NCBI GenBank assembly: GCA_029976075.1
Contig: JARKNW010000029.1
Location: 38,628-102,627, forward strand
Direction of reading: 5' to 3'
From: Pleomorphomonas sp.
Lineage (GTDB): Bacteria > Pseudomonadota > Alphaproteobacteria > Rhizobiales > Pleomorphomonadaceae
DNA: 64,000 bases
Shown here: positions 29,155-38,265 of the stretch, piece by piece
Layout: every line of letters begins with the position of its first letter
How positions within the stretch are numbered: position 1 is the first letter of the stretch
Notes under the pieces: generated by a model
The model's database searches: none
What the model was told of the DNA's origin: nothing
The model's input: the letters and a program-made list of their open reading frames with translations, nothing else
Program-made: the position numbers and the translations under genes

Positions 29155-30129
29155 ATGCACTATGCTCGGTTCGGAAAATCCGGCCTCGAGGTCAGCCGCA
29201 TCTGCTTTGGCTGCATGTCCTTCGGAAGGGTGATGGAAGAGCGTCCCTGGGTGCTGGGACTCGACGAAGCGCGCCCGCTGTTCCGCAAGGCCTGGGAGGC
29301 CGGCATCAACTTCTTCGATACCGCCAATGTCTACGCGGCCGGATCCAGCGAGGAAATCACCGGTACCGTCCTGAAGGAACTGGCGCCGCGCGAGGAAATC
29401 GTGCTGGCCACCAAGGTTTTCTTCCCCATGCGGCAAGGACCGAACGGTCGTGGCCTGTCGCGCAAGGCCATCCTTGCCGAGATCGACAACAGCCTGAAGC
29501 GGCTCGGCACGGACTATGTGGATCTCTACCAGATCCATCGCTTCGATCCCCTGACGCCGGTCGAAGAGACGATGGAAGCACTCCATGACGTGGCGAAGGC
29601 CGGCAAGGCACGCTACATCGGTGCATCCTCGATGTTTGCCTGGCAGTTTGCCAAGATGCAGCACGCCGCCGAGTTGAATGGCTGGACCGAGTTCGCTTCG
29701 ATGCAGAATCAGGTGAGCCTCGTCTACCGCGAGGAAGAGCGCGAAATGTTGCCGCTCTGTCGCGACCAGAGGATCGCCGTCATCCCATGGAGTCCGCTCG
29801 GTGGTGGCAAGCTGACGCGGCCCTGGGGTACGGAAACCAAGCGCAACACCACCGATCGCCACAACAAGGGCATGTACGATCGCACGGAGGGCAACGCTCC
29901 AGCCGTGGTGGCCGCCGTCGAAAAGGTTGCCAAGGCTCGCGGCCGGTCGATGGCCGAAGTCGCGCTGGCCTGGGTGCTGCAGGTCGATGGCGTGACCTCG
30001 CCCATCATCGGGGTCAGCAAGATGGGCCACCTTGATGATGCCATCGCAGCGCTCGAACTGGAACTGAGCCCGGAAGAGATCGCCGCGTTGGAGGCGCCCT
30101 ATCAGACCTTCATGGTCAAAGGCCTCTGA
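29155..30129 (+). CDS. Aldo/keto reductase
   Basis: 324 residues. The catalytic tetrad of the AKR family is recognisable: Asp and Tyr in FFDTANVYAAGSSEE, Lys in VLATKVFF and His in LYQIHRFDP. The NADPH-binding end IIGVSKMGHLDDA is also present. It resembles the YajO/1-deoxyxylulose-type reductases; the natural substrate is unknown. GGGAGGAA sets ATG 29155. It opens a three-gene set with an SDR and a broken epimerase gene. Confidence 0.88.
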   Translation: MHYARFGKSGLEVSRICFGCMSFGRVMEERPWVLGLDEARPLFRKAWEAGINFFDTANVYAAGSSEEITGTVLKELAPREEIVLATKVFFPMRQGPNGRGLSRKAILAEIDNSLKRLGTDYVDLYQIHRFDPLTPVEETMEALHDVAKAGKARYIGASSMFAWQFAKMQHAAELNGWTEFASMQNQVSLVYREEEREMLPLCRDQRIAVIPWSPLGGGKLTRPWGTETKRNTTDRHNKGMYDRTEGNAPAVVAAVEKVAKARGRSMAEVALAWVLQVDGVTSPIIGVSKMGHLDDAIAALELELSPEEIAALEAPYQTFMVKGL

Positions 30130-30244
30130 GGGATCTCCAGTCGGCATAGCCGGCTTGCTCATGGACAGCGGCGACCGGACGGGCTTTGCTTGTCTGGTCA
30201 AGCCAGGGCGGTGAACTGGCATTCCCTCGGCCAAGGAGGCTCTG

Positions 30245-31021
30245 ATGACGAAGCCACTCAGCATTCCCGATCTGATCGGCAAGGCAGTGCTTATTACCGG
30301 CGCCTCTTCCGGCATTGGCGCGGCGCTCGCCCGGGCCTTTGCCGCTCAGGGCGCTTCGGTGGGCGTGCACTATAACTCCTCCGCTGCCGCGGCCGAGGCT
30401 CTCTGTTCCGATATTCGCGCGGCTGGCGGCAAGGCGACCGCCGTACATGGCGATGTCACCAAGTCATCCGAGATCACCCGGATTGTCGAGGAAACGGCCA
30501 TGTCCTTCGGCCGGCTCGATGGCCTGGTCAACAATGCTGGCGGCATGGTGGCGCGTATGCCCTATGCGTCCTTTGACGAAGCGGTGTTCGAGGAGATCGT
30601 CGACCTCAACGTTCGCTCCGTGCTGGTGGCTTCCCACGCTGCGCTGCCTTTTCTCAAGGCCCAGCAGGGCTTTGTCATCAACACCACCTCGATTGCCGCT
30701 CGTACGGGTGCGAGCCTCGGAGCCGGTCCTTATGGCTCGGCCAAGGCGTTCATCGAGAACGTGACGCGCGGGATGGCCAAGGAGTTCGCCGCATTCGGGG
30801 TGCGTGTCAACGCGGTGGCACCAGGGATCGTCGAGACGCCTTTTCACGAGCGCTACTCCGACCAAGCCTATCTCGACACCATGCGCAGCACCATTCCATT
30901 GCAACGCCTCGCCAAGCCCGAAGACATGGTCGGTCCGTACCTGTTCCTCGCCTCGGCGGCACTATCTGGCTACATGATCGGGCAGGTGCTCGAGGTGAAC
31001 GGCGGACAACTGATGACCTGA
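30245..31021 (+). CDS. Short-chain dehydrogenase/reductase
   Basis: 258 residues, classical SDR. The cofactor motif TGASSGIG (residues about 18-25), NNAGG, the catalytic Ser in NTTSIA and YGSAK (YxxxK) are all intact, with a typical C-terminal VNGGQLMT. AAGGAGG precedes ATG 30245. It could oxidise a sugar or sugar acid such as fucose or a keto-deoxy acid, considering the surrounding sugar genes, but nothing in the sequence fixes the substrate. Confidence 0.88.
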   Translation: MTKPLSIPDLIGKAVLITGASSGIGAALARAFAAQGASVGVHYNSSAAAAEALCSDIRAAGGKATAVHGDVTKSSEITRIVEETAMSFGRLDGLVNNAGGMVARMPYASFDEAVFEEIVDLNVRSVLVASHAALPFLKAQQGFVINTTSIAARTGASLGAGPYGSAKAFIENVTRGMAKEFAAFGVRVNAVAPGIVETPFHERYSDQAYLDTMRSTIPLQRLAKPEDMVGPYLFLASAALSGYMIGQVLEVNGGQLMT

Positions 31022-31066
31022 CGGCGCGACAGCGATCGCGGCAGCGTCGACTTTTTGGAGAGATAT

Positions 31067-31749
31067 ATGGCAAGCAAGATCGTCTTCACGGGTGGCTCGG
31101 GCAAGGCGGGTCGCCATGTCGTTCCGTACCTCAAAGGCAAGGGACACGACGTCTTCAACCTCGACCTGAAGCCGCTCGACTGCCCAGGCGTGACGACGCT
31201 GGCCTGCGACCTTACCGATGGCGCCCAGGTCTACAGCGCGCTGTCCATGCATTTTGATTTCGACAGTCTCGCCAGTGGCTCGCGACCGGTGCTGCCGGAC
31301 GCCGTGGTGCATTTCGCGGCCGTGCCGCGCATCCTGCTGACGCCGGACAACCTCACCTTCGACACCAACGTGATGTCGACCTACAACGTCATCGAAGCGG
31401 CAATGAAACTCGGCATCCGCAAGGTGATCATCGCCTCCAGCGAGACCACCTATGGCGTCTGCTTTGCCGAGGGTGACAAGGACTTCCATCAGTTTCCGCT
31501 GACCGAGGACTACGATACCGAATCGTTCATCTTGCCATCGGCAAGAACGGACTTGGCTTCCAGGTCTTCAATGCCGTCAATGACACGATCACGGCCCGCG
31601 AGCCGACCGGGGACTTCCTCAAGAAGGTCTGTCCCAATACGCCGCATGGTCGTCCGCTTGTCGGCTACGAAGCCCCGATCTCCAACGAGAAGATCCGGAC
31701 CGTACTCGGCTTCAAAGAACAGCACGACTGGCGCAAATACGCGAACTGA
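31067..31749 (+). pseudogene. NAD-dependent epimerase/dehydratase-family gene, internally deleted and frameshifted
   Basis: From ATG 31067 the product begins as a normal NAD(P)-binding extended SDR: VFTGGSGKAGRHVVPYL, HFAAVPRILLTP and IIASSETTYGVC, up to LTEDYDTE. At about 31519-31527 the frame stops making sense. The next frame resumes with VHLAIGKNGLGFQVFNAVND and continues through APISNEKIRTVLGFKEQHDWRKY to TGA at 31747-31749. Family members have roughly 70 more residues between these parts, including the catalytic YxxxK. One out-of-phase deletion explains both the missing segment and the shift. In the original frame translation runs on as nonsense to 31792. GGAGAG marks the start. Confidence 0.85.
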
Positions 31750-31773
31750 CGGCAAAAAGCGGAAGGCGGTGTT

Positions 31774-32694
31774 TTATGCCGCCGCCTCCTGATCCTCTTC
31801 GACGCCTCTGGCGGCGATCAGGAGATCCATGAAAGCCTTTGGGGCGCCATCGAGCATGATCTCGTCGCCGCTTCCGGCGAGGGTCGCGACGGCCAGTTCC
31901 CAGCACATCTGCGGTTCGGCGAGGCGGATGACGCCGAGCGTTTCGGCTTCCGCCTGGGCTATGGCTTCGGGCACCAGCGCGACACCAAGACCTCGCGACA
32001 CCAGCTCGATCAGCGTGCCGAGATCATTGACCTCAAAGGCGACGCGGCGCTCGATGCCAGCGTGGCGAAAGCCTGTGTCGACCAACTGACGGGTGCCCCA
32101 GGCCTGCTCGAAATCGACAAAGGGCTCGTCTCGGAAGGCCGAGAGGGGCACATCGGTACGGCCGGCCAAGGGATGGTCCTTCGCCGAGATGGCAACGAGA
32201 TACTCGCAAGCAATCATCTTGGTGGCGATGCCGCGCGGCGCTTCGATCAGCGGAACGATGGCAAGGTCGATGGCGCCCGAGCGGATCTTGTCGATCAGGT
32301 GATCGGCGTTGCCTTGGCAGAGGCGAACTTCGATGCCGGGATAGAGCTCGTGAAACGAGGCTAGCAAGGCGGGCAGATCGACAAAGGCGGGCAGGCTCTG
32401 CACCGTGCCGATGGCGAGGCGGCCGCGCGTCAACCCCTGTACCGCAGCAACCGCATCGCGCGCGTCACGCACCGCCTCGATGGCCAGGCGTGCCTTGTCG
32501 AGGAAGACGCGGCCGGCTGCGGTGAGCTGTACCTGTCGCGTGTTGCGCATGAACAGCTTGGCAGCCAGTTCGTCCTCGAGAGCACGGATCGATGTCGATA
32601 GCGCCGACTGCACGATGTTGACGCGACGGGCGGCGCGGGTGAAATGCATTTCCTCGGCGACCGCGACGAAATGCTGAAGTTGGCGAAGTTCCAT
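31774..32694 (-). CDS. LysR-family transcriptional regulator
   Basis: 306 residues. Helix-turn-helix near the N terminus (MELRQLQHFVAVAEEMHFTRAARRV, IRALEDELAAKLF) and a CynR/CbbR-like effector domain. ATG 32694 was preferred to the open frame at 32784 because MELRQLQHF is the standard LysR start. It is convergent with the broken epimerase gene and divergent from the HAD gene. Its target may have been the SDR/epimerase set. Confidence 0.87.
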   Translation of the reverse strand: MELRQLQHFVAVAEEMHFTRAARRVNIVQSALSTSIRALEDELAAKLFMRNTRQVQLTAAGRVFLDKARLAIEAVRDARDAVAAVQGLTRGRLAIGTVQSLPAFVDLPALLASFHELYPGIEVRLCQGNADHLIDKIRSGAIDLAIVPLIEAPRGIATKMIACEYLVAISAKDHPLAGRTDVPLSAFRDEPFVDFEQAWGTRQLVDTGFRHAGIERRVAFEVNDLGTLIELVSRGLGVALVPEAIAQAEAETLGVIRLAEPQMCWELAVATLAGSGDEIMLDGAPKAFMDLLIAARGVEEDQEAAA

Positions 32695-32868
32695 TGAGAT
32701 CCGCTTTATTGTGCTTTGGGCGAGATCAATACAGCCCGCCCTTTCGTAGCGGAAGATTAAAAGTCGGGCAATCGGGCCTGTCAAATAAGCGCGGCGTTGC
32801 TAGACCCACGGGGGTATGCGGTGTATGCAAAACCGCTTCAAACGATGCCGTGCCGGAGTCCCTTCCCG

Positions 32869-33531
32869 ATGTTTTCACGTGCCCTGCTGTTCGACATGGA
32901 TGGAACGCTGACCAATAGCGACCCTTTCCATCACGAGGCGTTCGTGGAGTTCGGTAAGGCTTATGGCGTCGATGTCGATGAACAGACTTTTCTCAAATAT
33001 GTGTCGGGACAAGCCAACTCACTGATTTTCAAAAATCTCTTTTCACATGTTCCGGTCGAGGAACACCCTCGTCTGGCCGACGAGAAGGAAGCGCTTTTTC
33101 GCCGCTTGATCGTAGGCCGGCTCAAGCCGATCGAGGGGTTGCTCGATGTGCTGAACTGGGCGGTGGAGAAGAAGGTAGGTCTGGCCGTCGTTTCCAATGC
33201 GCCGCGTCCCAACGTGCGCGACATGCTGGCCCAGATCGGCGTCACGCAATATTTCCATACGATCGTCATCGGCACCGAACTGGAACGCGGCAAGCCCGAT
33301 CCGCTGCCATACCTCACGGGACTGGATCGTCTCGGCGTCCCCGCCAATCACGCCATCGCTTTCGAGGACGCGCCTCCCGGGCTGCGAGCGGCGCATGCGG
33401 CCAAGATATTCACCGTGGGGCTTACGACCACGCTCGACGAGGCAACAGTCAAATCGAATGGCGCCGACATAGCCATTCCGGATTATCGGTCGCCGGCGTT
33501 GTGGGAAGCGATCGGGCGCGTCATCGGCTAG
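32869..33531 (+). CDS. HAD-superfamily phosphatase (beta-phosphoglucomutase-like)
   Basis: 220 residues. HAD motifs: DMDGTLTNSDP (nucleophile Asp and second Asp), VVSNAPR (motif II Ser), ERGKPDPLPY (motif III Lys) and FEDAPPGLRA (motif IV). An alpha-helical cap after motif I marks subfamily IA, typical of sugar-phosphate phosphatases. The start could also be ATG 32845; neither has a strong ribosome site. Substrate unknown. Confidence 0.85.
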   Translation: MFSRALLFDMDGTLTNSDPFHHEAFVEFGKAYGVDVDEQTFLKYVSGQANSLIFKNLFSHVPVEEHPRLADEKEALFRRLIVGRLKPIEGLLDVLNWAVEKKVGLAVVSNAPRPNVRDMLAQIGVTQYFHTIVIGTELERGKPDPLPYLTGLDRLGVPANHAIAFEDAPPGLRAAHAAKIFTVGLTTTLDEATVKSNGADIAIPDYRSPALWEAIGRVIG

Positions 33532-33594
33532 GAGAGGGCGGCAGAGTCGCCCCCTGTGCAGGCCTGGGCAGAAAGTGCACCCAAGCCCCCGAGT

Positions 33595-34392
33595 TCATTC
33601 AGCGATCAGCAGTTCGTCGTCGTCGAGCGTCTGTCCACGCACACGACGGAACATGTCGATGAGATCTTCGACGTCGAGATTGCGACGGTTGCTTCCCTCG
33701 ACGTCGAGAACGATCTCGCCACCATGAAGCATGATGGTACGATCACCGTAGTCGAGCGCCTGCCGCATGGAATGCGTCACCATCAATGTCGTAAGCTTCT
33801 TGGAGCCCACGATCTTCTCCGTGAGCTTCATGACGAACTCCGCCATGCCAGGGTCGAGAGCGGCGGTATGCTCGTCCAGCAGCAGCACATCGCAGCCGGC
33901 CATCATCGCCATCACCAGCGACACGGCCTGACGTTGGCCACCCGACAGCATGGCCATGCGATCGGTCATGCGGTTTTCCAGCCCAAGGTCGAGCTCGGCG
34001 ATCCGCTCGCGGAACAGTTTGCGGCGATTGTAGCCGAGGGCCAGCTTGAGGCCGCGGCGCTGGCCACGCTTGTGGGCAAGCGCGAGATTCTCCTCGATGG
34101 AAAGCGCGCCGCACGATCCGGCCAGAGGGTCCTGGAACACGCGCGCCACGCGGCCGGCACGAGCAGCCGTCGGCAGCTTGGTAACGTCGGCATCGTCAAT
34201 GCGGACACTGCCTTCAGTGGGAATGACGTCGCCAGCCAACACGCCGAGCAGCGTCGACTTGCCGGCGCCGTTGGAACCGATGACGGTGGTGAAGGCGCCT
34301 TCCTTGATGGTCAGCGATACGCCCGACAGCGCCTTTTTTTCGAGTGGCGTGCCGCGTCCGAAGACGACATGGATGTTTTCGAGGGCGATCAT
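33595..34392 (-). CDS. ABC transporter ATP-binding protein (COG1101-type)
   Basis: 265 residues. Walker A IGSNGAGKST, Q-loop FQDPLAG, signature LSGGQRQAVSLVMA, Walker B DVLLLDEHTAAL and switch MVTHSMRQAL. The DEHTAAL form and the long insertion are typical of the ATPase that works with COG4120 permeases and COG2984 binding proteins. It overlaps the permease stop by 4 bases (ATGA). Confidence 0.88.
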   Translation of the reverse strand: MIALENIHVVFGRGTPLEKKALSGVSLTIKEGAFTTVIGSNGAGKSTLLGVLAGDVIPTEGSVRIDDADVTKLPTAARAGRVARVFQDPLAGSCGALSIEENLALAHKRGQRRGLKLALGYNRRKLFRERIAELDLGLENRMTDRMAMLSGGQRQAVSLVMAMMAGCDVLLLDEHTAALDPGMAEFVMKLTEKIVGSKKLTTLMVTHSMRQALDYGDRTIMLHGGEIVLDVEGSNRRNLDVEDLIDMFRRVRGQTLDDDELLIAE

Positions 34393-35270
34393 GACGAAAG
34401 CACTCCCCGCTTGAGGCGTGGCAGCACCAGTGCGAACGTGACAAGCACAGCGGTAACGAGGTTGAGGTCGGATGCCTGCAGGCCGAGCGAGTCGCTCGAC
34501 AGGGCCAGTTGAATGGCGATGCGGTAGACAATGGAACCGACGACGCAGCCGATCAACGCAATCAGGATCCGACGCGTGCCGAACAGCGTCTCTCCGATGA
34601 TGACTGCCGCGAGCCCGACGACAATGGTTCCGACGCCGGATGTCACGTCGGCGAATCCATTGGTCTGGGCGAACAGGGCGCCGCCCAGCGCTACCAGCGC
34701 GTTGGAAAGGGCAATGCCTAGATAGATCTGGCGATCCGTGTTGATGCCCTGGGCGCGAGCCATGCGAGCGTTGGCGCCAGTGGCGCGCATGGCTAGGCCG
34801 GCATCACTTTCAAGATAACGCCAGACGATGATGAGCGCGATGATGGCCAACACCAGGAGGAACATCGGCCGGACCATGAAGTCGCGCAGGCCGTGGCCAT
34901 AGAAGGGCGTCAGCATGGTGTCGACGGAAAGCAGCGCCACGTTCGGTCGGCCCATCACTCGAAGATTGATCGAGAACAGGGCGATCATGGTGAGGATCGA
35001 CGCGAGCAGGTTCAGAATCTTGAAGCGAACGTTGAGCGTTGCCGTGACGAGACCTGCCAGCGCGCCGGCGATCATTGCAACGAGTGCTGCGAGCCAGGGG
35101 TTGAATCCGGCCATGATCAGCACGGCCGCAACGGCCGCACCAAGTGGGAAAGTGCCGTCAACCGTCAGGTCAGGGAAGTCGAGGACGCGGAAGGCGAGAT
35201 AAACGCCGAGCGCGACGAAAGCGTAGACGAGGCCGAGTTCGACGGCCCCCCAGAGGGCAATTTGACTCAC
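34389..35270 (-). CDS. ABC transporter permease (COG4120-type)
   Basis: About 293 residues and eight or so membrane segments, resembling branched-chain amino acid-type permeases: YAFVALGVYLAFRVLDFPDLTVDGTFPLGAA and LAMRATGANARMARAQGINT. I chose GTG 35270 because AAGGAT lies 8 bases upstream and homologues start near SQIALWGAVELG. ATG 35324 is possible and adds 18 residues. The substrate of these systems in alphaproteobacteria is generally unknown; tryptophan is known for some Gram-positive relatives. Confidence 0.85.
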   Translation of the reverse strand: MSQIALWGAVELGLVYAFVALGVYLAFRVLDFPDLTVDGTFPLGAAVAAVLIMAGFNPWLAALVAMIAGALAGLVTATLNVRFKILNLLASILTMIALFSINLRVMGRPNVALLSVDTMLTPFYGHGLRDFMVRPMFLLVLAIIALIIVWRYLESDAGLAMRATGANARMARAQGINTDRQIYLGIALSNALVALGGALFAQTNGFADVTSGVGTIVVGLAAVIIGETLFGTRRILIALIGCVVGSIVYRIAIQLALSSDSLGLQASDLNLVTAVLVTFALVLPRLKRGVLSS

Positions 35271-35377
35271 GCGCAACGATCCTTGGTTTAGATATTCCGA
35301 ACCTTCAATGCCGCTTGGAGGCATGGTCGGCGGAGCGGGATATCCTCAGTCGGCATGGCCGACCATTTCTCGATGGC

Positions 35378-35405
35378 GCGCCCCGGGGCAATCGCCGCGG
35401 GGCGC
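35378..35405 (-). terminator. Hairpin after the COG2984 binding-protein gene
   Basis: Arms GCGCCCCG and CGGGGCGC form an 8-base-pair stem 9 bases past the binding-protein stop. No U-run follows. It probably favours the binding-protein message over the downstream permease and ATPase. Confidence 0.5.
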
Positions 35406-35413
35406 GGCGCTTG

Positions 35414-36370
35414 TTATTCGATCACCTTGGTGGCCCGAGCCACCAGCGCGTCCGGCAGGGTGACCCCCATCTTGGCGGCGGCCTTCTTGTTGACCACAAG
35501 GTCGGTGCCCTTGGCGACGGTGGCGGGAATGTCGCCGACGGTCTCACCCTTCAGGACGCGAACAACGATGGCGCCCGTCTGCTTGCCGACGTCGTAGTAG
35601 TTGAAACCGAGAGCGGCGATCGCACCGCGAGACACGCTGTCCGTATCGGCAGTGAAGAGCGGCAGCTTCGATTCCTCGGCGACGCCGACAGCCGATTCCA
35701 ATGCCGAAATGATGGTGTTGTCGGTCGGGACGTAGACGGCATCAACCTTGCCGACCAGCGCACGCGTCGCACCCTGCACCTCGGCAGTCTTGGTGGCAGC
35801 AGATTCCACAACCTCTATGCCGGCTTTCGATGCTTCGGCCTTGAGGGCGGCCAGCAGCGAAACCGAGTTGGCCTCGCCGGAATTATAGAGGAACCCGAGC
35901 TTCTTGACGTTCGGCAGGATTTCCTTGATCAGCGCCACATGTTCGGCCACCGGCGACATGTCTGAAAGGCCGGTGACGTTGCCGCCGGGCTTGTCCATGC
36001 TCTTGACGAGCTGAGCGCCCACCGGGTCGGAAACCGCCGAGAAGACGATGGGAATATCGCGAGTGGCCGCGGCAACGGTCTGTGCCGACGGGGTTGAGAT
36101 CGGAACGATGACCGTCGGGCCTTCTCCCGCGAACTGACGGGCGATCTGAGCGGCGGTCGCGGCGTTGCCTTGCGCCGACTTGTAGACAAAGGTCAGGTTC
36201 TCGCCTTCCTTGTAACCCGCTGCGGCAAGCGCGTCCTTCACGCCATCGCGAACGGCGTCGAGCGCTGGGTGCTCGACGATGGCGGTCACATCGACCGTCA
36301 CGTTTTCCGCATGGACCGGCAAGGCCGCCGCGACGCTGGCGGCGAGAGCAAACAACAAGGCACGCATCAA
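35414..36370 (-). CDS. ABC transporter substrate-binding protein (COG2984, TrpX-like)
   Basis: 318 residues with a signal peptide ending near VHAEN. It belongs to the ABC_sub_bind family: VTAIVEHPALDAVRDGVKDAL, IPIVFSAVSDPVGAQLV, GVSDM-like LSDMSPVAEHVALIKEILPNVKKLGFLYN and VPTDNTIISALESAV. It is the first gene of the three-gene importer and is probably over-expressed relative to the other two because of the hairpin that follows. Ligand unknown. Confidence 0.88.
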   Translation of the reverse strand: MMRALLFALAASVAAALPVHAENVTVDVTAIVEHPALDAVRDGVKDALAAAGYKEGENLTFVYKSAQGNAATAAQIARQFAGEGPTVIVPISTPSAQTVAAATRDIPIVFSAVSDPVGAQLVKSMDKPGGNVTGLSDMSPVAEHVALIKEILPNVKKLGFLYNSGEANSVSLLAALKAEASKAGIEVVESAATKTAEVQGATRALVGKVDAVYVPTDNTIISALESAVGVAEESKLPLFTADTDSVSRGAIAALGFNYYDVGKQTGAIVVRVLKGETVGDIPATVAKGTDLVVNKKAAAKMGVTLPDALVARATKVIE

Positions 36371-36659
36371 ACTTCCTCCGTCACGGGTATTCGGCCGGAC
36401 TTGGGCCGGGGTTTTGGACGGTCTTAGGTAATCCTTGTGAGTGAATCAAGCGCGGGGAATGCCGGGTGTGCACGAATTGATCGTTGTGTGCCGGCTTTGC
36501 GACGAAAAGCATCGCGCACTGCCCTTTCGGTGGGCTGATTGCCACCGGTTTCGGCATGGGTTCGCATGCGTGAGAAGTATTGCGCGCATATGATATGTTT
36601 TGATGAAAACTGCGAGGCGCCTGATTGACGGTTTGCAGGCGTCGACATATGGTTTTGGC

Positions 36660-37505
36660 ATGCTGAAGGAAGAGCGTTTCAACCTGATCCTGAAGGCCGT
36701 CGAAGGGCGCGACGCGGTGTCCTACGAGGAGCTTTTGACCATGGTCGATGCATCAGGTGCGACGCTGCGCCGTGATGTCGATCAGCTTTGCGAAGCAGGG
36801 CGCATCCGCAAGGTCCGCGGCGGCGTGGCTCCGCTCATGGCTGCCGGCCGGCCTCTGGCTTCCTATTTCTTTGGTGTTCAGGCGCAGCGCGCCGCAGCGG
36901 CCAAGGAAGCTATCGCCAAGCGGGCGGCGGCTCTGGTTTCGTCGCCTGATACGCTGATCCTCTACGGTGGTTCTACCGTGGCGCGTTTTGCGGAAATGCT
37001 GCCTGCCGTCGGTCTGACGGTACTGACGGACTCGCTGCCAGTCGCCAATCACCTGGCGTTCAAGACCGATAACCGTGTCTTTCTGACCGGCGGTGAAGTC
37101 TTGGCGCAGCAAGGAATCGTGCTCAGCCCGTTCGACGATCCGCCGGCCTTTCACGTCGCTGCCAGCACGTTCTTCATCGGCTGCCACGCTGCCGGCCCGG
37201 CTGGCATCATGGAAGACGATCCGCTGCCGCTTCGAGCGGCGCGAGCGCTGCGCCGGCAGGCGGCACGGCTGGTGGTGTTGGCCGACAGTACGAAGTTCGG
37301 CGAGGCGCGCAGTCTGGTGGTGTTCCCGCTCAGTGAAGTCGACGTGTTCGTGACCGATGAGGGTATCTCGGACGCCGACAGACGCATGCTGGAAGAGGCC
37401 GGCGTGGAGGTGCTGATCGCGCCGCTCGACCTCGAGAGCCGGCAAGATAATTCGGCGGAGCGAAACTCCGACCCATCCGCGCCCCAGGAGGCGACCAACA
37501 AATGA
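36660..37505 (+). CDS. DeoR/GlpR-family regulator of the fucose operon
   Basis: 281 residues. The DeoR helix-turn-helix (MLKEERFNLILKAVEGRDAVSYEEL, ATLRRDVDQL, KVRGGV) is followed by the sugar-phosphate sensing domain (LILYGGSTVARFAEML, LTDSLPVANHLA, VVLADSTKFGEA, VFVTDEGISD). ATG 36660 gives the typical N terminus, though a TTG/ATG pair at 36600/36603 is open. It overlaps the aldolase start (ATGA) and so is likely autoregulated with the operon. The inducer is presumably fuculose phosphate, by analogy with FucR. Confidence 0.88.
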   Translation: MLKEERFNLILKAVEGRDAVSYEELLTMVDASGATLRRDVDQLCEAGRIRKVRGGVAPLMAAGRPLASYFFGVQAQRAAAAKEAIAKRAAALVSSPDTLILYGGSTVARFAEMLPAVGLTVLTDSLPVANHLAFKTDNRVFLTGGEVLAQQGIVLSPFDDPPAFHVAASTFFIGCHAAGPAGIMEDDPLPLRAARALRRQAARLVVLADSTKFGEARSLVVFPLSEVDVFVTDEGISDADRRMLEEAGVEVLIAPLDLESRQDNSAERNSDPSAPQEATNK

Positions 37506-38209
37506 CGTCCCATCTCGATCTTCGTCAGGAGATGATCGCAACCTGCCTCAGGATGAACGGCTCGGGGCTCAACATCGGAGCCGCCGGCAATCTCAGCGTT
37601 CGGGTCGATGGTGGAATGCTGATCACGCCGTCGGGCATTGCCTATGACCGGATGCAGCCGGAGCAGATCGTCGAGATGGACTGGGATGGGCGCTATTACG
37701 GCAGTTACATACCGTCGTCAGAGTGGCGCTTCCATTTCGATATCCTGAGGGCTCGCCCAGACGTCGATACCGTATTGCATAGCCACGCCACCAACTGCTC
37801 CATTCTTGCGTGCTGCCGCCTGGACATACCGCCGGTCCATTACATGATTGGCGTCTCGGGGGGCGACATCGTGAAGTGCTCCGGTTATGCGCCGTTCGGG
37901 ACGGCCGAGCTATCAACCGAGGCTCTCGCGGCACTGGAACATCGGATGGCGTGCCTTTTGGGCAATCATGGCGTCATCGCATTGGGCAAGACGCCGGCGA
38001 AGGCCTTTGCCGTTCTTGAGGAAGTCGAGAATCTCGCACGCATCTACATCGGGACGCGCATGCTGGGGGGAGGGGTGATCCTCGGCAAGGACGAGATGGC
38101 CGTCGTGCTGGAGCGTTTCAAGAGCTACGGCAAGCAGGCGGGCGAGGTCGACCCCACGCTGAAGAATAGAGTGGAGCCGCCGCCTTATGGCGGCCCGAAG
38201 CGTCTCTGA
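37502..38209 (+). CDS. fucA: Class II aldolase, probable L-fuculose-phosphate aldolase
   Basis: 235 residues of the AraD/FucA family. [30 protein letters not shown], the zinc histidines in [10 protein letters not shown] and the [11 protein letters not shown] block are present. It would split fuculose 1-phosphate to dihydroxyacetone phosphate and lactaldehyde. Coupling to a DeoR regulator and FucI supports this assignment, although ribulose or rhamnulose phosphate aldolases share these motifs. Confidence 0.85.
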   Translation: MTSHLDLRQEMIATCLRMNGSGLNIGAAGNLSVRVDGGMLITPSGIAYDRMQPEQIVEMDWDGRYYGSYIPSSEWRFHFDILRARPDVDTVLHSHATNCSILACCRLDIPPVHYMIGVSGGDIVKCSGYAPFGTAELSTEALAALEHRMACLLGNHGVIALGKTPAKAFAVLEEVENLARIYIGTRMLGGGVILGKDEMAVVLERFKSYGKQAGEVDPTLKNRVEPPPYGGPKRL

Positions 38210-38265
38210 ACCCTGACCAGGGAGGTTGGTCCGGGTGCGGGACTTCGGGAGGAAGGGAGAGAGAC

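Noticed and set aside
31750..31792. In-frame C-terminal extension of the broken epimerase
   Set aside because: After the deletion the original frame gives Ser/Arg-rich nonsense; the true C terminus is in the other frame and ends at 31749.
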